From contig CM068323.1 of NCBI GenBank assembly GCA_034766995.1, positions 3,314,467-3,378,466 on the forward strand: a stretch of 64,000 bases of DNA. Reading direction: 5' to 3'. Below, piece by piece: positions 22,139-33,310 of this stretch. Positions within the stretch are counted from its first letter, which is position 1; every line of letters begins with the position of its first letter. The notes beneath the pieces were generated by a model that saw only the letters and a program-made list of their open reading frames with translations, was not told the DNA's origin and made no database searches. The stretch is from Acanthacorydalis orientalis (lineage: Eukaryota; Arthropoda; Insecta; Megaloptera; Corydalidae). A program made the translations under genes and the position numbers.

Positions 22139-23110
22139 TTATTCAGCTTCACTGCATTTTTTACAAATTGTTTTGTTCTCAAATGTACATTTGCCGCACA
22201 CATATTTTTCGCATCTCGAACAGATTTTCGTAGTTTTGTAATCTCTGCAATATTTTACTTGACAAGTTTTTCTTACGTACGAATCTAAACTTGTTGATGG
22301 TTTTGGTACATTTTTTCCTTCCCGCGATTCTTGATACGCAGCGCCAAGTACTGTAGCTAACTGGAATAAAAATGTCGGCCTTGAAATTTTTCACCCGTTG
22401 TTTCTTTATACAAAACCCAGGCATTTATTCCAACTAAGTTCAGAATATTGAAAAACGCCTGGAGGGATCACCTACAAGATTTCGACTACACACTGTATTT
22501 CCTTGCTATTTGGTCCGCCACGTCTACACCAAATTTTGTATGATTATAAAATCTAATCGTTTCCGGTATACGTTTGTTACTTTTTTCTATTTCTATTGAT
22601 TTTATGCACGGAACTTAGTACAAGCACTTTTTTGTTGATTTGCTTTTATACACTGTAAGAGAAATATGATTTGATTTGTAGTTTGCTTGAAGACAATGTC
22701 ATTTTGTCGTTCCGTTGTTTGGCTAATTTAGGCAATTCTCGTTTATTTCTACGGATTGTTCCAACAATGGTAGTCGTTTTTGCAAGTAGCTTTGTGGCCA
22801 GTGAAACACTCGTAAGAAAAATATCTGTTGTTACGTTCCTTCCGCATCGTGTGAAGCAGTTTTAGAACAACGAACTCTCCAAGTGGAATTGAATATTCTC
22901 TTCTCTCATCCTTTTCCGAATAGGGAAATCCATTTATTACATACTTGCTATTGACGTCACACGCTAACCAGAATTTCATGCCGAACTTGTGTGGTTTGTT
23001 CGGCATATACTGTGTAAATCTACACCTAGTCTTCGATGGAAACAACTGCTCATCAACAGTAATGTATGTACCTGGTTTATAACAATTTTGGGCAACAACC
23101 TTGAATTAGC
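22139..23110 (-). pseudogene. piggyBac transposase, N-terminal deletion
   Basis: Opens with NCYKPGTYITVDEQLFPSKT, carrying the first catalytic Asp (ITVDEQL), then RFTQYMPNKPHKFGMKFWLA and ACDVNSKYVINGFPY. A frameshift near 22870 leads to GRNVTTDIFLTSVSLATKL, the second Asp motif. VGTIRRNKRELPKL follows. The third Asp region is not readable. The C-terminus keeps a Cys-rich zinc-binding domain (CSRCEKYVCGKCTF, ICKKC) before the stop at 22139. The family's N-terminal domain is absent. Confidence 0.85.
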
Positions 23111-23499
23111 CTTTAGTTTACACTGATTGTATAGATTAAGAAGAGTAAATAAAATATTTTCTCGACCGGTCAAATAGACTGGCCGCAGTAGGTAGGACAG
23201 ACTACATATATTTTTTAGAGAAAATCAAAAAAAGTAGAAGTAAATACTGAAGAATATATTGTATGCATATTTTAAGAAGTCTTAAAGTTTGATAGCGATA
23301 TGATAACGATTAAATATGTGTAAGTTGTACAAAAGTTTGAAAACGATCAATTTGACCGGCAGTGGTAGGTTTAGTGTTAAGTAAATTTCTATGAGATGTC
23401 GGTACCATTCATTTAGTAACGTCACGGCTATCAAGTGTCACTTTTCAAACTAACATAAGGGAAATTTCAGTCAGAAGAGACGCGTTGTTCACGTTCTGC

Positions 23500-24030
23500 A
23501 GATGTTTGAAGCATTGTATTTAAGCATTGCTACAAAAATGGGAAAAAAACAGCAGACATTTTTCTGTCGATTCATCATCGTGGATGAAACATGGATCCAT
23601 CACTACACACTTGAGTCGAAGCACCAGTCAAAGTAGTGGACAACGACTGGTGAAAGTGCGCCGAAGAAGACAAAGACCGTTTTGTCGACTGGAAACGTGA
23701 TTATCACTGTTTTTTGGGATTCCCAAGGAATAATCCTGATCGACTACTACTTATCGAAGAGGAAAAAACGATAACAAGAGCCTATTATGCAACGTTATTG
23801 GACCGTTTGAAAGAAGATCTGAAATAAAAGCGACCAAGTTTGGCGCACAAAAAAGTGCTCGTTTACCAGACAACGCACCGTCCCACAAATTGACTGTCAC
23901 AATGGCAAAATTGCACGAATTGAGCTTCGAATTGATTCCTCATCCACCCTATTCTCTGGACTTGGTACCACGTAACTTTCTCCTCGTCCCAAACTTGAAA
24001 AATTGGCTCGGTGGGAAGAAATTGTCATTT
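23500..24030 (+). pseudogene. mariner transposase fragment
   Basis: Pieces in order: FFCRFIIVDETWIHHYT (D1), ESKHQSK*WTTTGESAPKK, ITVFWDSQGIILIDY, HKKVLVYQ..NAPSHKL (D2, with a small deletion over the Asp), then ELIPHPPYSLDLVPRNFLL, where D3 has become Asn. It ends at LKNWLGGKKLSF. Upstream VHVLQMFEALYLSI fits the linker. It lies directly right of the piggyBac-like element. Confidence 0.8.
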
Positions 24031-24044
24031 ATTATCAACAATTA

Positions 24045-24450
24045 TAACGTTTACATAATGAATTGTTGAAAATACGACCAGCTTTAGACAACAGAAAACG
24101 CATTATATTATAAATATGATAATGTCAGACCCTATGCAGCAAAAACAACCCAATAAAAAATCATGCACCTTGACTGGGAAGTTTTACCGCATGCACCATA
24201 TTCACCTGATATTGCTCTATCGGATTATCATTTGTTTAGATCTATAGACCATTCCCTCAAAAAAGTTTCAAAATCTCAGTGCTATTCAAATTCACCTCTA
24301 ATCATATTTTTCATCAAAGCCAGCACATTTCATTTTTATGAAAAAAGAATTGAAAATTTACACAATGGATGGCAAAAAGTCGTAGATAACGATGGCGAAT
24401 ATGTAATTAGAAAATAATAAAAAATAGTGGGTGGAATACTATACGCTCAC
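24045..24450 (+). pseudogene. second mariner C-terminal fragment
   Basis: Reads LLKIRPALDNRKRIIL, a D2 region as YDNVRPYAAK and D3 as APYSPDIALSDYHLFRS (spacing 34 counting one stop), then WQKVVDNDGEYVIRK and a stop at 24415-24417. The style is that of the 12845-13620 and 49880-50727 families, not of the fragment just upstream, so two different mariners are juxtaposed. Confidence 0.8.
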
Positions 24451-24627
24451 CCAAAGTGAAACTTCTTTGCCGTCGGATGAAATGTAAAGAATTTTAAGAG
24501 CACGGTATCATACATGACAAATAAATTGTTTTGTATTTGTTTGTGTATAAAAATTTAAAATGCATTTAAAAATCAAAAATACAAAATCTGAAAAGCAGAG
24601 AATAAAAGTTCGTTGAGTAAAAAGTAT

Positions 24628-24685
24628 AAATTCTCTCTCTCTCTCTCTTTATATATATAGAGAGATAGAGAGAAAGAGAGAGAGC

Positions 24686-24722
<37 letters not shown>
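24628..24722. repeat. (CT)n / (AG)n / (TA)n compound microsatellite
   Basis: CTCTCTCTCTCTCTCT, TATATATATA, then GAGAGATAGAGAGAAAGAGA and a TA run. The CT and AG arms are inversely complementary and could form a hairpin. Confidence 0.93.
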
Positions 24723-24723
<1 letters not shown>

Positions 24724-25014
24724 GCTATAAGTAAAAAAATGAAGAACAAAGCAACTCCTGCAACAGAGAGAATCTACATTTAAGTCCAATACCGATAAAT
24801 ATAAGTAGAGATATTGGAATTTTCCTTTTTTTTAAAAAAAAAACAAGATCATTAAACAGCTCTCCGCATATTTATTTTTATATCGTCATTTTCAATTGTT
24901 ATTGCTTTCATTGTGTTATTTATGTCGCTAATGTCATATCCCGTATTTGATTAACGGCATAAATAATACAATTGAAATAATAAAATTGAAAGTAAATATG
25001 TATGTTTAAAATCT
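24723..25014. other. interval with no recognised gene
   Basis: AT-rich, no motif seen. Confidence 0.3.
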
Positions 25015-25018
25015 TTAA

Positions 25019-25724
25019 GGGGACCCGGTGATCTAGAATTTTCGAAAAATCGATTTTTTTTTCGAAAGTATAGTATCTTAAAAATATACTGTTAAAATTT
25101 GATGACGAAATTCAGAGTATTTCAGGATCTACAGCCCATTAGAAGGTCAGGTAGGTAGAAGAATATATACTTGCTTGAAACTTTAAACGCGTTTATCTCG
25201 AAACTACTTTTTTTCGTCTTGCGGGGGCCAGAAAAAAAAACTACTTGACCGATTTGTCTGAAATTTTAATATGTTATTCTGAATAGTTCTAGCTCTCGCT
25301 GGAAGTAAAACTAATAGTTTCCGTAAAATATTTATATTTTTTTTATTAACAAAACATTCAAAAATACTGGTCGTTTTCAAACTTGTACTTTTGACTACGC
25401 GCCATTTTGTCAAATTTTTTTTTTTATTCTACTTCCTGCGATAGCTATACTTATACTAATTAAAAATTCGTCAATTGTTTTATTTCAGATCAGAGGGAGA
25501 GACAAATCATCATTCACCACGCAATTCCATTTTTTTAGAGAGGGAGACTTCAGCATCATTTTTCTAATTTAAAAAAATTTTTTTTGTCTTTATTTTCATT
25601 TTTGTGTAGTTTATTAGTAATAAAATAAGTGTAAAAAAATTTGAAAGCATTATTCATTACCCTCATATAGAAAAAAATTTTTTAAAATAGCTTAAATTTT
25701 AGGCCGCTAGACCACCGGGTCCCC
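25019..25724 (+). mobile_element. TTAA MITE, copy 1 (706 bp)
   Basis: 18-bp TIR GGGGACCCGGTGATCTAG (one change from the family) and CTAGACCACCGGGTCCCC, flanked by TTAA at 25015-25018 and 25725-25728. The interior is AT-rich with TTTCGAAAGTATAGTATCTT, GAAATTCAGAGTATTTCAGG and CAAGACG/GGGGCC-type blocks. No transposase. The same sequence occurs five more times in the window. Confidence 0.95.
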
Positions 25725-25728
25725 TTAA

Positions 25729-27378
25729 AATAAATTCTATAATAAATTCTGTAAAATCTAGAAATATATAAAAACGAAAATGTTATTTTAAAAGAACAAA
25801 CAAAAACTAATAGTGAATCGTTCTTTTATACATTAAAATTATAGACTAAATCCCGCCGTTGCTCGCTTCTGCCATGTACGCATGAACCATTCTCTCTACT
25901 CCCCCATCCACTCTACATCATAACAATTTCAGTAACGTACACTTTTTCGTCTCGGGCTTGAAAATTTACTCCCAACTCGGCTAAAAAAAAAGTTTCACTT
26001 CAAAAATTGGACTCATATATGTGTTCAAATTTGAAATAATTGTTTATTTATGGGCACACCCAATATATCAGCATATTTGTTAGTGTTGAGATGAGAAGGA
26101 CATTAATACATCTATTACAAAAACCATCAAAACTTTCGCCCTCGCCCAAACAAGTTACCGTATCTATTTCATTTATAATTCCTAAACATCACCCTATACA
26201 TCCCACAACAGAATATTTCAATCTTGAAGAGAGTTACGTTCGAGTAGATTAATAAATTCTATTAATAGAAATCATCCGAAACAATAATACTATCGACAGT
26301 TTCGAACGATACGCTGTAGAAATGAAATAAATGTACTTTTAACAAAGGGCGAGGAACACTAATACCCGTACAGGTGGTAACTAAATCTTTCTTGTTTGCG
26401 GTTATAAGCGGCTTATGTCTTGACAATTACTCGTTCTGAACGAAAACGGGTAGCCGAACGTTTATTAAACCGAAACGTATCGCGAATGATGCGTTTCGTA
26501 AGTGTGTTTGTTGGACGTGGATTTTCTCTTTATTCGCAATACTTAAAACGGCACTTCTAATGTCGTGAAGTGGTTTGTTTTTTTGTTACAATAATTCTAG
26601 TCTTTTTCTTAAAAAAAAAACAGTATTTCGTGTTATGTCATCGAAGAGAATTCATGTAGACTTATTTGTACAAAAAGTGTTATTTCAAGCACCAGGGGGC
26701 TCCGCCACCGCTTGCTTCGCTTGCTCTCGTTAAGCGTTTATCAATTTTTAAATGAAAAACGAAACAAGGAATTGTGTAATGACATTTATTTTTTGATTTT
26801 AAATAAACCATAAAAATAATGGAAATTTTCCGTTCAAGATTACAGGAAACTGTCCGCATAAATGGTGCTCATCTATCGAGTGTAATTTAAAAAAAAATGA
26901 ATTGGCCTGGTATGTCTGACAAGAATATGTAATTACAAGAAAATTATATAAAAACTATTTAACCCGTACGATATTTAACCTGTGAAAATTGACGGGAAAA
27001 TATAAAGAAACATAGAAGGGTTTATTTTTGAAGTGAAATGTTTTTCTTGTCTTTAGAACCATCAGTAGTTCAAGTAATGACTAAAAAAGAAATATTTGAT
27101 ATTATAAGGCAACGTTAAAATAATATCAATCGACAATTGGAATTCGCCGAAAATTACCTGTTGAGCCATTGATAATACTCAGAGATTTAAAGAAAGAAAA
27201 TTAAACTTTGATTCTCTTATGTAAAATCTCAGAGATGAAACATAGATTGACGGCTGCATACAAGAAATAAGATACTTTTATATAAAAAAACTATGATTGG
27301 ATTCATGGTACGTTTGAGGTACCTTGAATAAGGCTTATAAGAACAATTATTTTGATTTAAAAAAAAATAAAATATGTT
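25729..27378. other. unique interval, no gene seen
   Basis: 1.6 kb without a recognised transposon or coding motif. Slightly GC-richer patches near 25860-25940, 26400-26530 and 26690-26735 (CCAGGGGGCTCCGCCACCGC) could be host non-coding or regulatory DNA, but nothing is specific. A 70-codon frame at 26040-26252 matches nothing known to me. Confidence 0.35.
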
Positions 27379-27382
27379 TTAA

Positions 27383-29210
27383 CACTAGATTTACGGAACC
27401 CGTCAATTTGACGGGTTTCTGATTTCATGCTTAAAAATTCCGAACATATAAATCTTATTTTCTAGTTATTATATATTGGTTTTTAATGATATAATGAACG
27501 ACATATATTTTCTTATTTCCATATGTTGTATACATATTTTTACGAAAATCCGTCAAATTGACGGGTTGCTTAATTTACAATCAATCTTTCAATTGTTGCG
27601 GAATAACAAAAATGAAATTAAAGTGAGTGAGGATCGAAACAAATAACGAATAAAAACGAAATAAATAACGGCTGTTTAGCAGCGAGTACGTACACAAACA
27701 GCTTTGAACTATTTGTTTACAAAAATAGCGAATTTTATCATATCACGAATGATCATTTCAACGGTGCAGTTTGCAGAGAAAGGTTGTGATATTTGGAAAT
27801 TTAGTGAGACTGAACTTGTTATTTATAATACAATTAGAGCAAAGTTAGTGATTATTTCAAAAGTGAATTTTGCAGAAAACGAAGTGGAGTTTATTTACTA
27901 AACAAAGATTTGAATTTTTCAAAGTACTTTGAAAATCTATCCACAAAGAAATATTTTTTTATATATTTATGTTCTACCTACTTGGTTAGGTATTATGGTT
28001 AAATCACGAAAAGATATTGAATTGATGAAAAAACTAACCAGTATAGATGAACACCTATCTGGATCAGATTCTGATGCAAGTGTTACCGAATTGACGTTGA
28101 TTTCTGTAATATGGGATAGATTTATCCAAAATAGTCAGGCTTGTTATAAGCCTGCCACGAACATTACAATCGATGAACAATTATTCACAACTAAAGCAAG
28201 ATGCCGATTTATACAGTACATGCCAAATAAGCCCGATAAATTCGGCATTAGTTTTGGGTGACATCGGACGTTACAAGCAAATATCTTATATATGGCTTCC
28301 CATATTTAGGGAAAGAAGAAATACGACCAGCAAATATACCTTTGAGCAAATTCGACCTACTCAAGCTTGCTGAACCATATTTAGGCCGTGGAAGAAACAT
28401 TACTGCTGACAACTTTTTCACAAGCATTTCCCTTGAAAAAAGTTGCTTGCAAAAAAAATAACTCTTCTGGGGACTTAACGTGCAAACAGAAGAGAAATGT
28501 CAAAAATTGTAAAGGCTAAGAAAGATAATTTGATCCGATTTTCCACGAAACTTTATAAATCAGATGAGTACGTTCTCACAGTTTACAAATCGAATCCAAA
28601 CAAAAAGGTATTATTGCTCAGTTCTAAACATGAAAATTTTTAAATAGAAGGTAATGCTAAACGTGTCCCTGAAAGAATCATATTTTACAACAAAACCAAG
28701 TTTGGAGTGGATGTTGTAGACTAAATGGCTAGAAAATATAGCGTGAAAGCAGGGTTCCGTAGATGGTCCCTTTAAGTGTTTTATAACATTTTAGATTTGG
28801 CAGCCATCAATGCCTGGATATTGTATAAAGAGAGCACTGGAGTAGACATATCTAGAAAGGATATTATTTTTCAACTGGCTGAAGAACTAGGCAGTGATCT
28901 TCGCGACGAACAAAATACTAGTTCCAATTCATTGCCAATTATACAAAATCTTAATGTACGAAAGTCTTCAAATCGGATTATATAAGAAAAATAGGTCTAA
29001 TAATATTTGTATTGAGTGTAACAAGTATGTATGCGGAAAATGTACATTCAAAATGGAGTTTATATGTAAAAAATGTACTGAATAAAACTGTTAATAAAAA
29101 TCTATTGATATACGATAAAAATATTTACAAAAAATTGCATTTTAATTTACCCGTCAAAAGGACGGATTTCAGTAAAAATAGATATACAGTCGATACCCGT
29201 AAAGCTAGTG
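27383..29210 (+). mobile_element. piggyBac-like element, related to 21462-23376
   Basis: Left TTAA at 27379-27382 followed by CACTAGATTTACGG and the palindrome CCCGTCAATTTGACGGG. Right end inverse CACTAGCTTTACGGG with TTGA (mutated TTAA) at 29211-29214. Further palindromic copies lie at 27549-27566 and 29149-29165. It shares the first five terminal bases, the C-terminal Cys-rich domain and the palindrome layout with 21462-23376, but is in the opposite orientation. Confidence 0.85.
27995..29085 (+). pseudogene. piggyBac transposase with internal deletion and stops
   Basis: Starts MVKSRKDIELMKKL with an acidic SGSDSDA patch, then passes straight to ISVIWDRFIQNSQACYKP and D1 (NITIDEQLF), so the domain between is deleted. 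RFIQYMPNKPDKFG is followed by a frameshift near 28255, then SDVTSKYLIYGFPYLGKEE and D2 (NITADNFFTS). The D3 region reads KFGVDVVD*MARKYSVK with a stop. It ends with the Cys-rich domain (CIECNKYVCGKCTF, CKKCTE). All three catalytic Asp are visible, but there are at least two shifts and several stops. Confidence 0.87.
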
Positions 29211-29264
29211 TTGATTATCGTAAGAATCCCGTCAACCAAAAGATAAACATGTTCTGAACCAATT

Positions 29265-29735
29265 AAATAACAAAAATAATTTTGAGCAGCTAGACAAATA
29301 CTCCACTGTACGCTGTGCAGTCTGCATGGGAATCGGCGATTCCACTTCAGCGATGCCAACCAAACATTAATTGACTTCATGCCGCAACGTTACGCCTCTG
29401 TTCTTAAAAGTGAAGACTACAAAACAAAATATTGAGTTTGATTTTTGTATTACTTTTTAATTTGGTTTGAAAAAAAATTGATTTTATGGAACCATTTAGT
29501 AAAGATTTGATATTTTTCATTGATGCTATTATCTTGCACTGTCAGAATATTGACATTTTTTGTTTAATCGAATACTGTATAAAAACTATACAGCGTTATA
29601 GTTGATATTTTGCAACTTCTTAAATTAAAAAAAAAAAAAAAACAATTTATTACGTTAGTTTATTCCATTTATTTTTGAAAATTTCTATATCGAAAGCTGT
29701 TGGTGCTATTTTTTGCACAGTACTATACATTTCGG
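29265..29735 (+). mobile_element. Tc1-like element 3'-end fragment
   Basis: Closely matches the last ~430 bp of the Tc1-like element at 39070-40726: YAVQSAWEI.IPLQR-type coding, ATGGAACCATTTAGTAAAG, and two terminal-type motifs GATGCTATTATCTTGCAC (near 29523) and GGTGCTATTTTTTGCACAG (near 29703). The latter two are the inner and outer repeats of an IR/DR-like end. Confidence 0.8.
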
Positions 29736-29793
29736 ACTTAACCCTGCGGAGGTAGCGACTGATCTGACAGAAACGAACAAACTGTTTCATTAA

Positions 29794-30504
29794 GGGGACC
29801 CGGTGGTCTAGAATTTTCGAAAAATCGATTTTTTTTCGAAAGTATAGTATCTTAAAAATATACTGTTAAAATTTGATGACGAAATTCAGAGTATTTCAGG
29901 ATCTACAGCCCATTGAAGGTCAGGTCAGTTTCTTGAGAATATACTTGCTTGAAACTTTAAACGCATTTATCTCGAAACTACTTTTTTTCGTCTTGCGGGG
30001 GCCAGAAAAAAAAACTACTTGATCGATTTGTCTGAAATTTTAATATGTTATTCTGAATAGTTCTAGCTCTCGCTGGAATGAAAACTAATAGTTTCCGTAA
30101 AATATTTATATTTTTTTTATTAACAAAACATTCCAAATACTGGTCGTTTTCAAACTTGTACTTTTGACTACGCGCCATTTTGTCAAATTTTTTTTCTTTT
30201 TTTATTCTACTTCATGCGATAGCTATACTTATACTAATTAAAAATTCGTCAATTGTTTTATTTCAGATCAGAGGGAGAGATAAATCATCATTCACCACGC
30301 AATTCCATTTTTTTAGAGAGGGAGATTTTAGCATCATTTTTCTAATTTAAAAAAAATTTTTTTTTGTCTTTATTTTCATTTTTGTGTAGTTTATTAGTAA
30401 TAAAATAAGTGTAAAAAAATTTGAAAGCATTATTCATTACTCTCATATAGAAAAAAATTTTTTAAAATAGCTTAAATTTTAGGCCGCTAGACCACCGGGT
30501 CCCC
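29794..30504 (+). mobile_element. TTAA MITE, copy 2 (711 bp), nested
   Basis: Perfect GGGGACCCGGTGGTCTAG ends and TTAA at 29790-29793 and 30505-30508. Inserted about 50 bp inside the left end of the piggyBac-like element 29742-32434. Same orientation as copies 1, 3 and 4. Confidence 0.96.
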
Positions 30505-30778
30505 TTAAATTTTCTAACACATATCCAGTGTATAGCTTAGAGATCATGAGTTGTTATGCATGCGTATATTACTAGTAATATTCCGCACTGTTTATGCTGT
30601 CAGTCTGATTATAACACGTTTTATGTAACGGCGTGCGATATTTGATAGTAAATTTATATATATATATATCTGTAATTTTATATATATTTATATATCTGAG
30701 AGATACCGCGAACTCCGATGTTAATATCGATTTGTTTGTTTTTTTTATTTACATCTAAAAGCTGGAGAAATATATCGA

Positions 30779-31018
30779 TTGGATAATCTGTCAGACGTTG
30801 AAGAGATTCAGCGAACATTACTCGAGTCCGATGATGAGAACGATAGAGTCGAATACGAAAATAAATGTGATTTAAAAGATTTTGATTGTGTGCAAGTTTC
30901 TTCAGAAGATTCGGATACCGAACAAGATATTTCTAGTGAAGAAACTGAAGATGAAATAGATACGAATGAAGAGAGTTTTCTTGGAAAGGATAAAGAACGA
31001 AAATGGTGGAAAATCTAA
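30779..31018 (+). pseudogene. piggyBac transposase N-terminal acidic segment
   Basis: 79 residues beginning (TTG at 30779) DNLSDVEEIQRTLLESDDEN, very acidic with SSEDSDTEQD and SSEETEDEID, ending SFLGKDKERKWWKI and two stops. The F-x-G-K-D-x-x-x-x-W motif is the conserved N-terminal signature of many piggyBac transposases. The true ATG may lie upstream or be lost. The gene is cut by a mariner shortly after. Confidence 0.72.
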
Positions 31019-31075
31019 TAAGAAGACAATTTAGAACAGTCGCAGAATATTTTGTGTCAACTTTCGTTAGTTCAT

Positions 31076-31843
31076 GCAAGATGGGTGCCGCGTTTGCTCA
31101 CACTCGACCAAAAACAGTGTCGTGAAGATGTTTCAATTGAGTGTTTAGCGAAGTTTCATAGCAACAAAGCAGAATTTTTGCATCGTTTCATAACCAATGA
31201 TGAAACATGGGTCCATCACTTCACACCCGAGACAAAAGAACAATCAAAACAATGGACTGAAAAGGGAGAACCGGCTCCAAAGAAGGCGAAGACCGTTTCA
31301 TCTGCAGGAAAGGTCATGGCGTCGGTTTTTTGGGATGCGCGTGGGATGACTTTCATTGACTATCTTGAAAAAGGAAAAACTATCAACGGCGAGTATTATG
31401 CGAACTTATTGCAACGTTTGAGCGAAGAAATCACGCAAAAACTGCCGCATTTGGCTAAGAAGAAAGTGTTGTTTCATCAAGACAATGCACCAGCTCACAA
31501 ATTCGTTATTTCAATGGCCAAAATTAATGAATTAAAGTTTGAATTGCTACCTCATTCACCCTATTCGCCAGATTTAGCCCCCTCGAATTATTTTCTGTTC
31601 CCAAACTTGAAAAAATGGCTCAGTGATCAAAGATTTCCCAACGATGAAGAAGTGATGTCGGCAGTTAATGGGTATTTTGAGGAGCAAGACAGCTCTTATT
31701 ATAAAAAAGGGTATCGAACTTATTGAATATCGCTGGGAAAAGTGTATAGAGCTGAAAGGAGATTATGTTGAAAAATAAATATATTTTTTTCCAAAATTTT
31801 TGTGTTTTCTTTGTTGGGTCGGGTACTTCTGGGACCACCCTCG
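31076..31843 (+). pseudogene. 5'-truncated mariner transposase and 3' end
   Basis: Begins at the linker ARWVPRLLTLDQK and runs through D1 (TNDETWVHHF), VFWDARGMTFIDYLEKG, D2 (HQDNAPAH) and HSPYSPDLAPSNYFLF, where D3 is Asn. A one-base shift near 31715 gives GYRTY and a stop in place of GIELIEYRWEKCIE; the original end is DYVEK before the stop at 31776-31778. The right TIR GAAGTACCCGACC-type (inverse) and TCGTA at 31843 match the full element 57580-58878. Everything upstream of the linker is missing. Confidence 0.88.
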
Positions 31844-31949
31844 TACATCGCAACAATCGGTTAAATTTACAGGATTTACGGGCTACAGATGGTAGTGAAG
31901 TTTTATTGAATGGAATTGAAGTTTTTAGACTTAAGATATCTTTATAGAG

Positions 31950-32160
31950 ATTTAGATTTATCCACAGTTGTATCAGACTCGATGATAAACTTACTACCCG
32001 CTGAGAACGCCTGAAAGTTGACAAATTAGAGACTGAGAGAGACATTTTCTCACGTAGAACTCGTTTGTGGAAAATTGTAAATTATGCTACTCTATGAGAC
32101 GGAATATAACAGTAGACGAAATGTACCCTGGGTTTAGAAGCAAATGTAAATCCAACTATT
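31950..32160 (+). pseudogene. piggyBac transposase D1 region, right of mariner insertion
   Basis: Two frames give CIRLDDKLTTR*ERLKVDKL (the conserved R-F/L-D-D-K segment ahead of the catalytic core) and RRNITVDEMYPGFRSKCKSN (first catalytic Asp, followed by GFR..C). It continues the 30779-31018 gene, split by the mariner. No D2, D3 or Cys-rich tail follows before the TTAA end at 32435. Confidence 0.78.
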
Positions 32161-32438
32161 GAATATTCTGATTAATTAATGTTAAATATATTTGTTTAAT
32201 TTCTTTTCTTTCATTATCCATGTTTGCGTTATTTTCTAATAAAAATGTTTAATCTCTATATTTCTTTGTCCAATAATTTCTAGATTGTAAGTGAAAATAA
32301 ATAAACCATCATATATTATATTTGTAGTGTTTTTTTAAAGTTTTATCGCATTTCAATACATACTAGTATTGAATGCATTTCTAGGATACACGCGACCTAA
32401 GATGAAATTTTTTTCGACCTCGACCTCCGCAGGGTTAA

Positions 32439-33061
32439 ATTTATTACATTAAGACACAAACAAAAAAATATTTGTTTGATTATAAAAATCTCGCACATTC
32501 TATTTAAAAAAAAATCGCGCGTTTTGTATCTATCTTGCATACGCTTTGAGTCTACTACCGAATATTTATTCAATTTGACTACAGAAAAATTCATTTTAAT
32601 ATAAATTTCCGGATTACCCGTTTGAAACTTTTCCGTTACAAAGTTGTACGAATATTTAATATTATTTTCACGATCGAAATTTAAAAACACTACCTGTATA
32701 TAATGTCACCTCTTTCTGAAACTTGGAATTTCCCTAAGGGCTTCGGCCCTCTTCGAACTATAGAAACGTTCATAACTTTAATCCGTTTTTATAAGGGAAA
32801 CCTTCGCCTGTTTAAAATAACAGCGTATGCCGTTTTTACACGTATATTTGTTAGTGTGTATCAAAGGAAACTGTGGCACGATTGTGTTCCGATATCGTGA
32901 AATACGACATCGATTCGTGTATAACTTCCAAACAATGTAATCAATTCGGTAACACGGGAAATACAGGTTATGCTAATATTTCTATTTAAGTTTGCGGAGC
33001 CCGTTGACTCTTAGAAATTTGTTATAAAACCGATCTCGTCGTAAAAATATTCTCTCTAATA
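32439..33061. other. interval with no recognised gene
   Basis: Contains a 65-codon frame (32703-32900) without known motifs and the short inverted stretch AAGGGCTTCGGCCCT at 32737-32751. Nothing firmly identifiable. Confidence 0.35.
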
Positions 33062-33064
33062 TGA

Positions 33065-33070
33065 TTACAT

Positions 33071-33162
<92 letters not shown>
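33065..33162. repeat. (CATA)n, (CA)n, (TA)n compound microsatellite
   Basis: Five CATA units, about nine CA units, then about 28 TA units. Confidence 0.96.
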
Positions 33163-33163
<1 letters not shown>

Positions 33164-33310
33164 AGTAAAGAGAACGAAGAGGTTTGAATATTTTTTTTGT
33201 TTAAATGTTTTTTCTCTTCTATTCAGAATATTATGAATAAAACATAGGGACTTTATCATGGAAATGTACACGACAGAACAACATATCAAAATAACTGAAG
33301 TTTATTTTAA

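Larger units (their letters stand above)
21462..23376 (-). mobile_element. piggyBac-like element, TTAA ends, 1.9 kb
   Basis: TTAA at 21458-21461 and 23377-23380 bound CACTAAACATAC at the left and the inverse of CACTAAACCTACC at the right. Subterminal palindromes of GACCGGTCA type lie at 21904-21922, 23163-23190 and 23349-23358. An hAT fragment sits inside the left terminus. The transposase runs on the minus strand but its N-terminal half is missing. Length is short for the superfamily (about 2.4 kb), in line with the deletion. Confidence 0.85.
29742..32434 (+). mobile_element. piggyBac-like element with CCCTGCGGAGGT ends, nested insertions
   Basis: TTAA at 29738-29741 and 32435-32438 flank perfect 12-bp inverted ends CCCTGCGGAGGT and ACCTCCGCAGGG. 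The CCC start is usual for piggyBac. Inside are a TTAA MITE (29794-30504), an acidic piggyBac N-terminus (30779-31018), a mariner (31076-31843) and, after it, a piggyBac D1 region (31950-32150). So at least two later insertions hit one 2.7-kb element. Confidence 0.85.

Noticed and set aside
25204..25413. 69-codon minus-strand frame ending SSSFFFWPPQDEKK, with a similar one at 29978-30178
   Set aside because: Lies inside the TTAA MITE and is disrupted or frame-changed in the other copies, so it is not a conserved gene.
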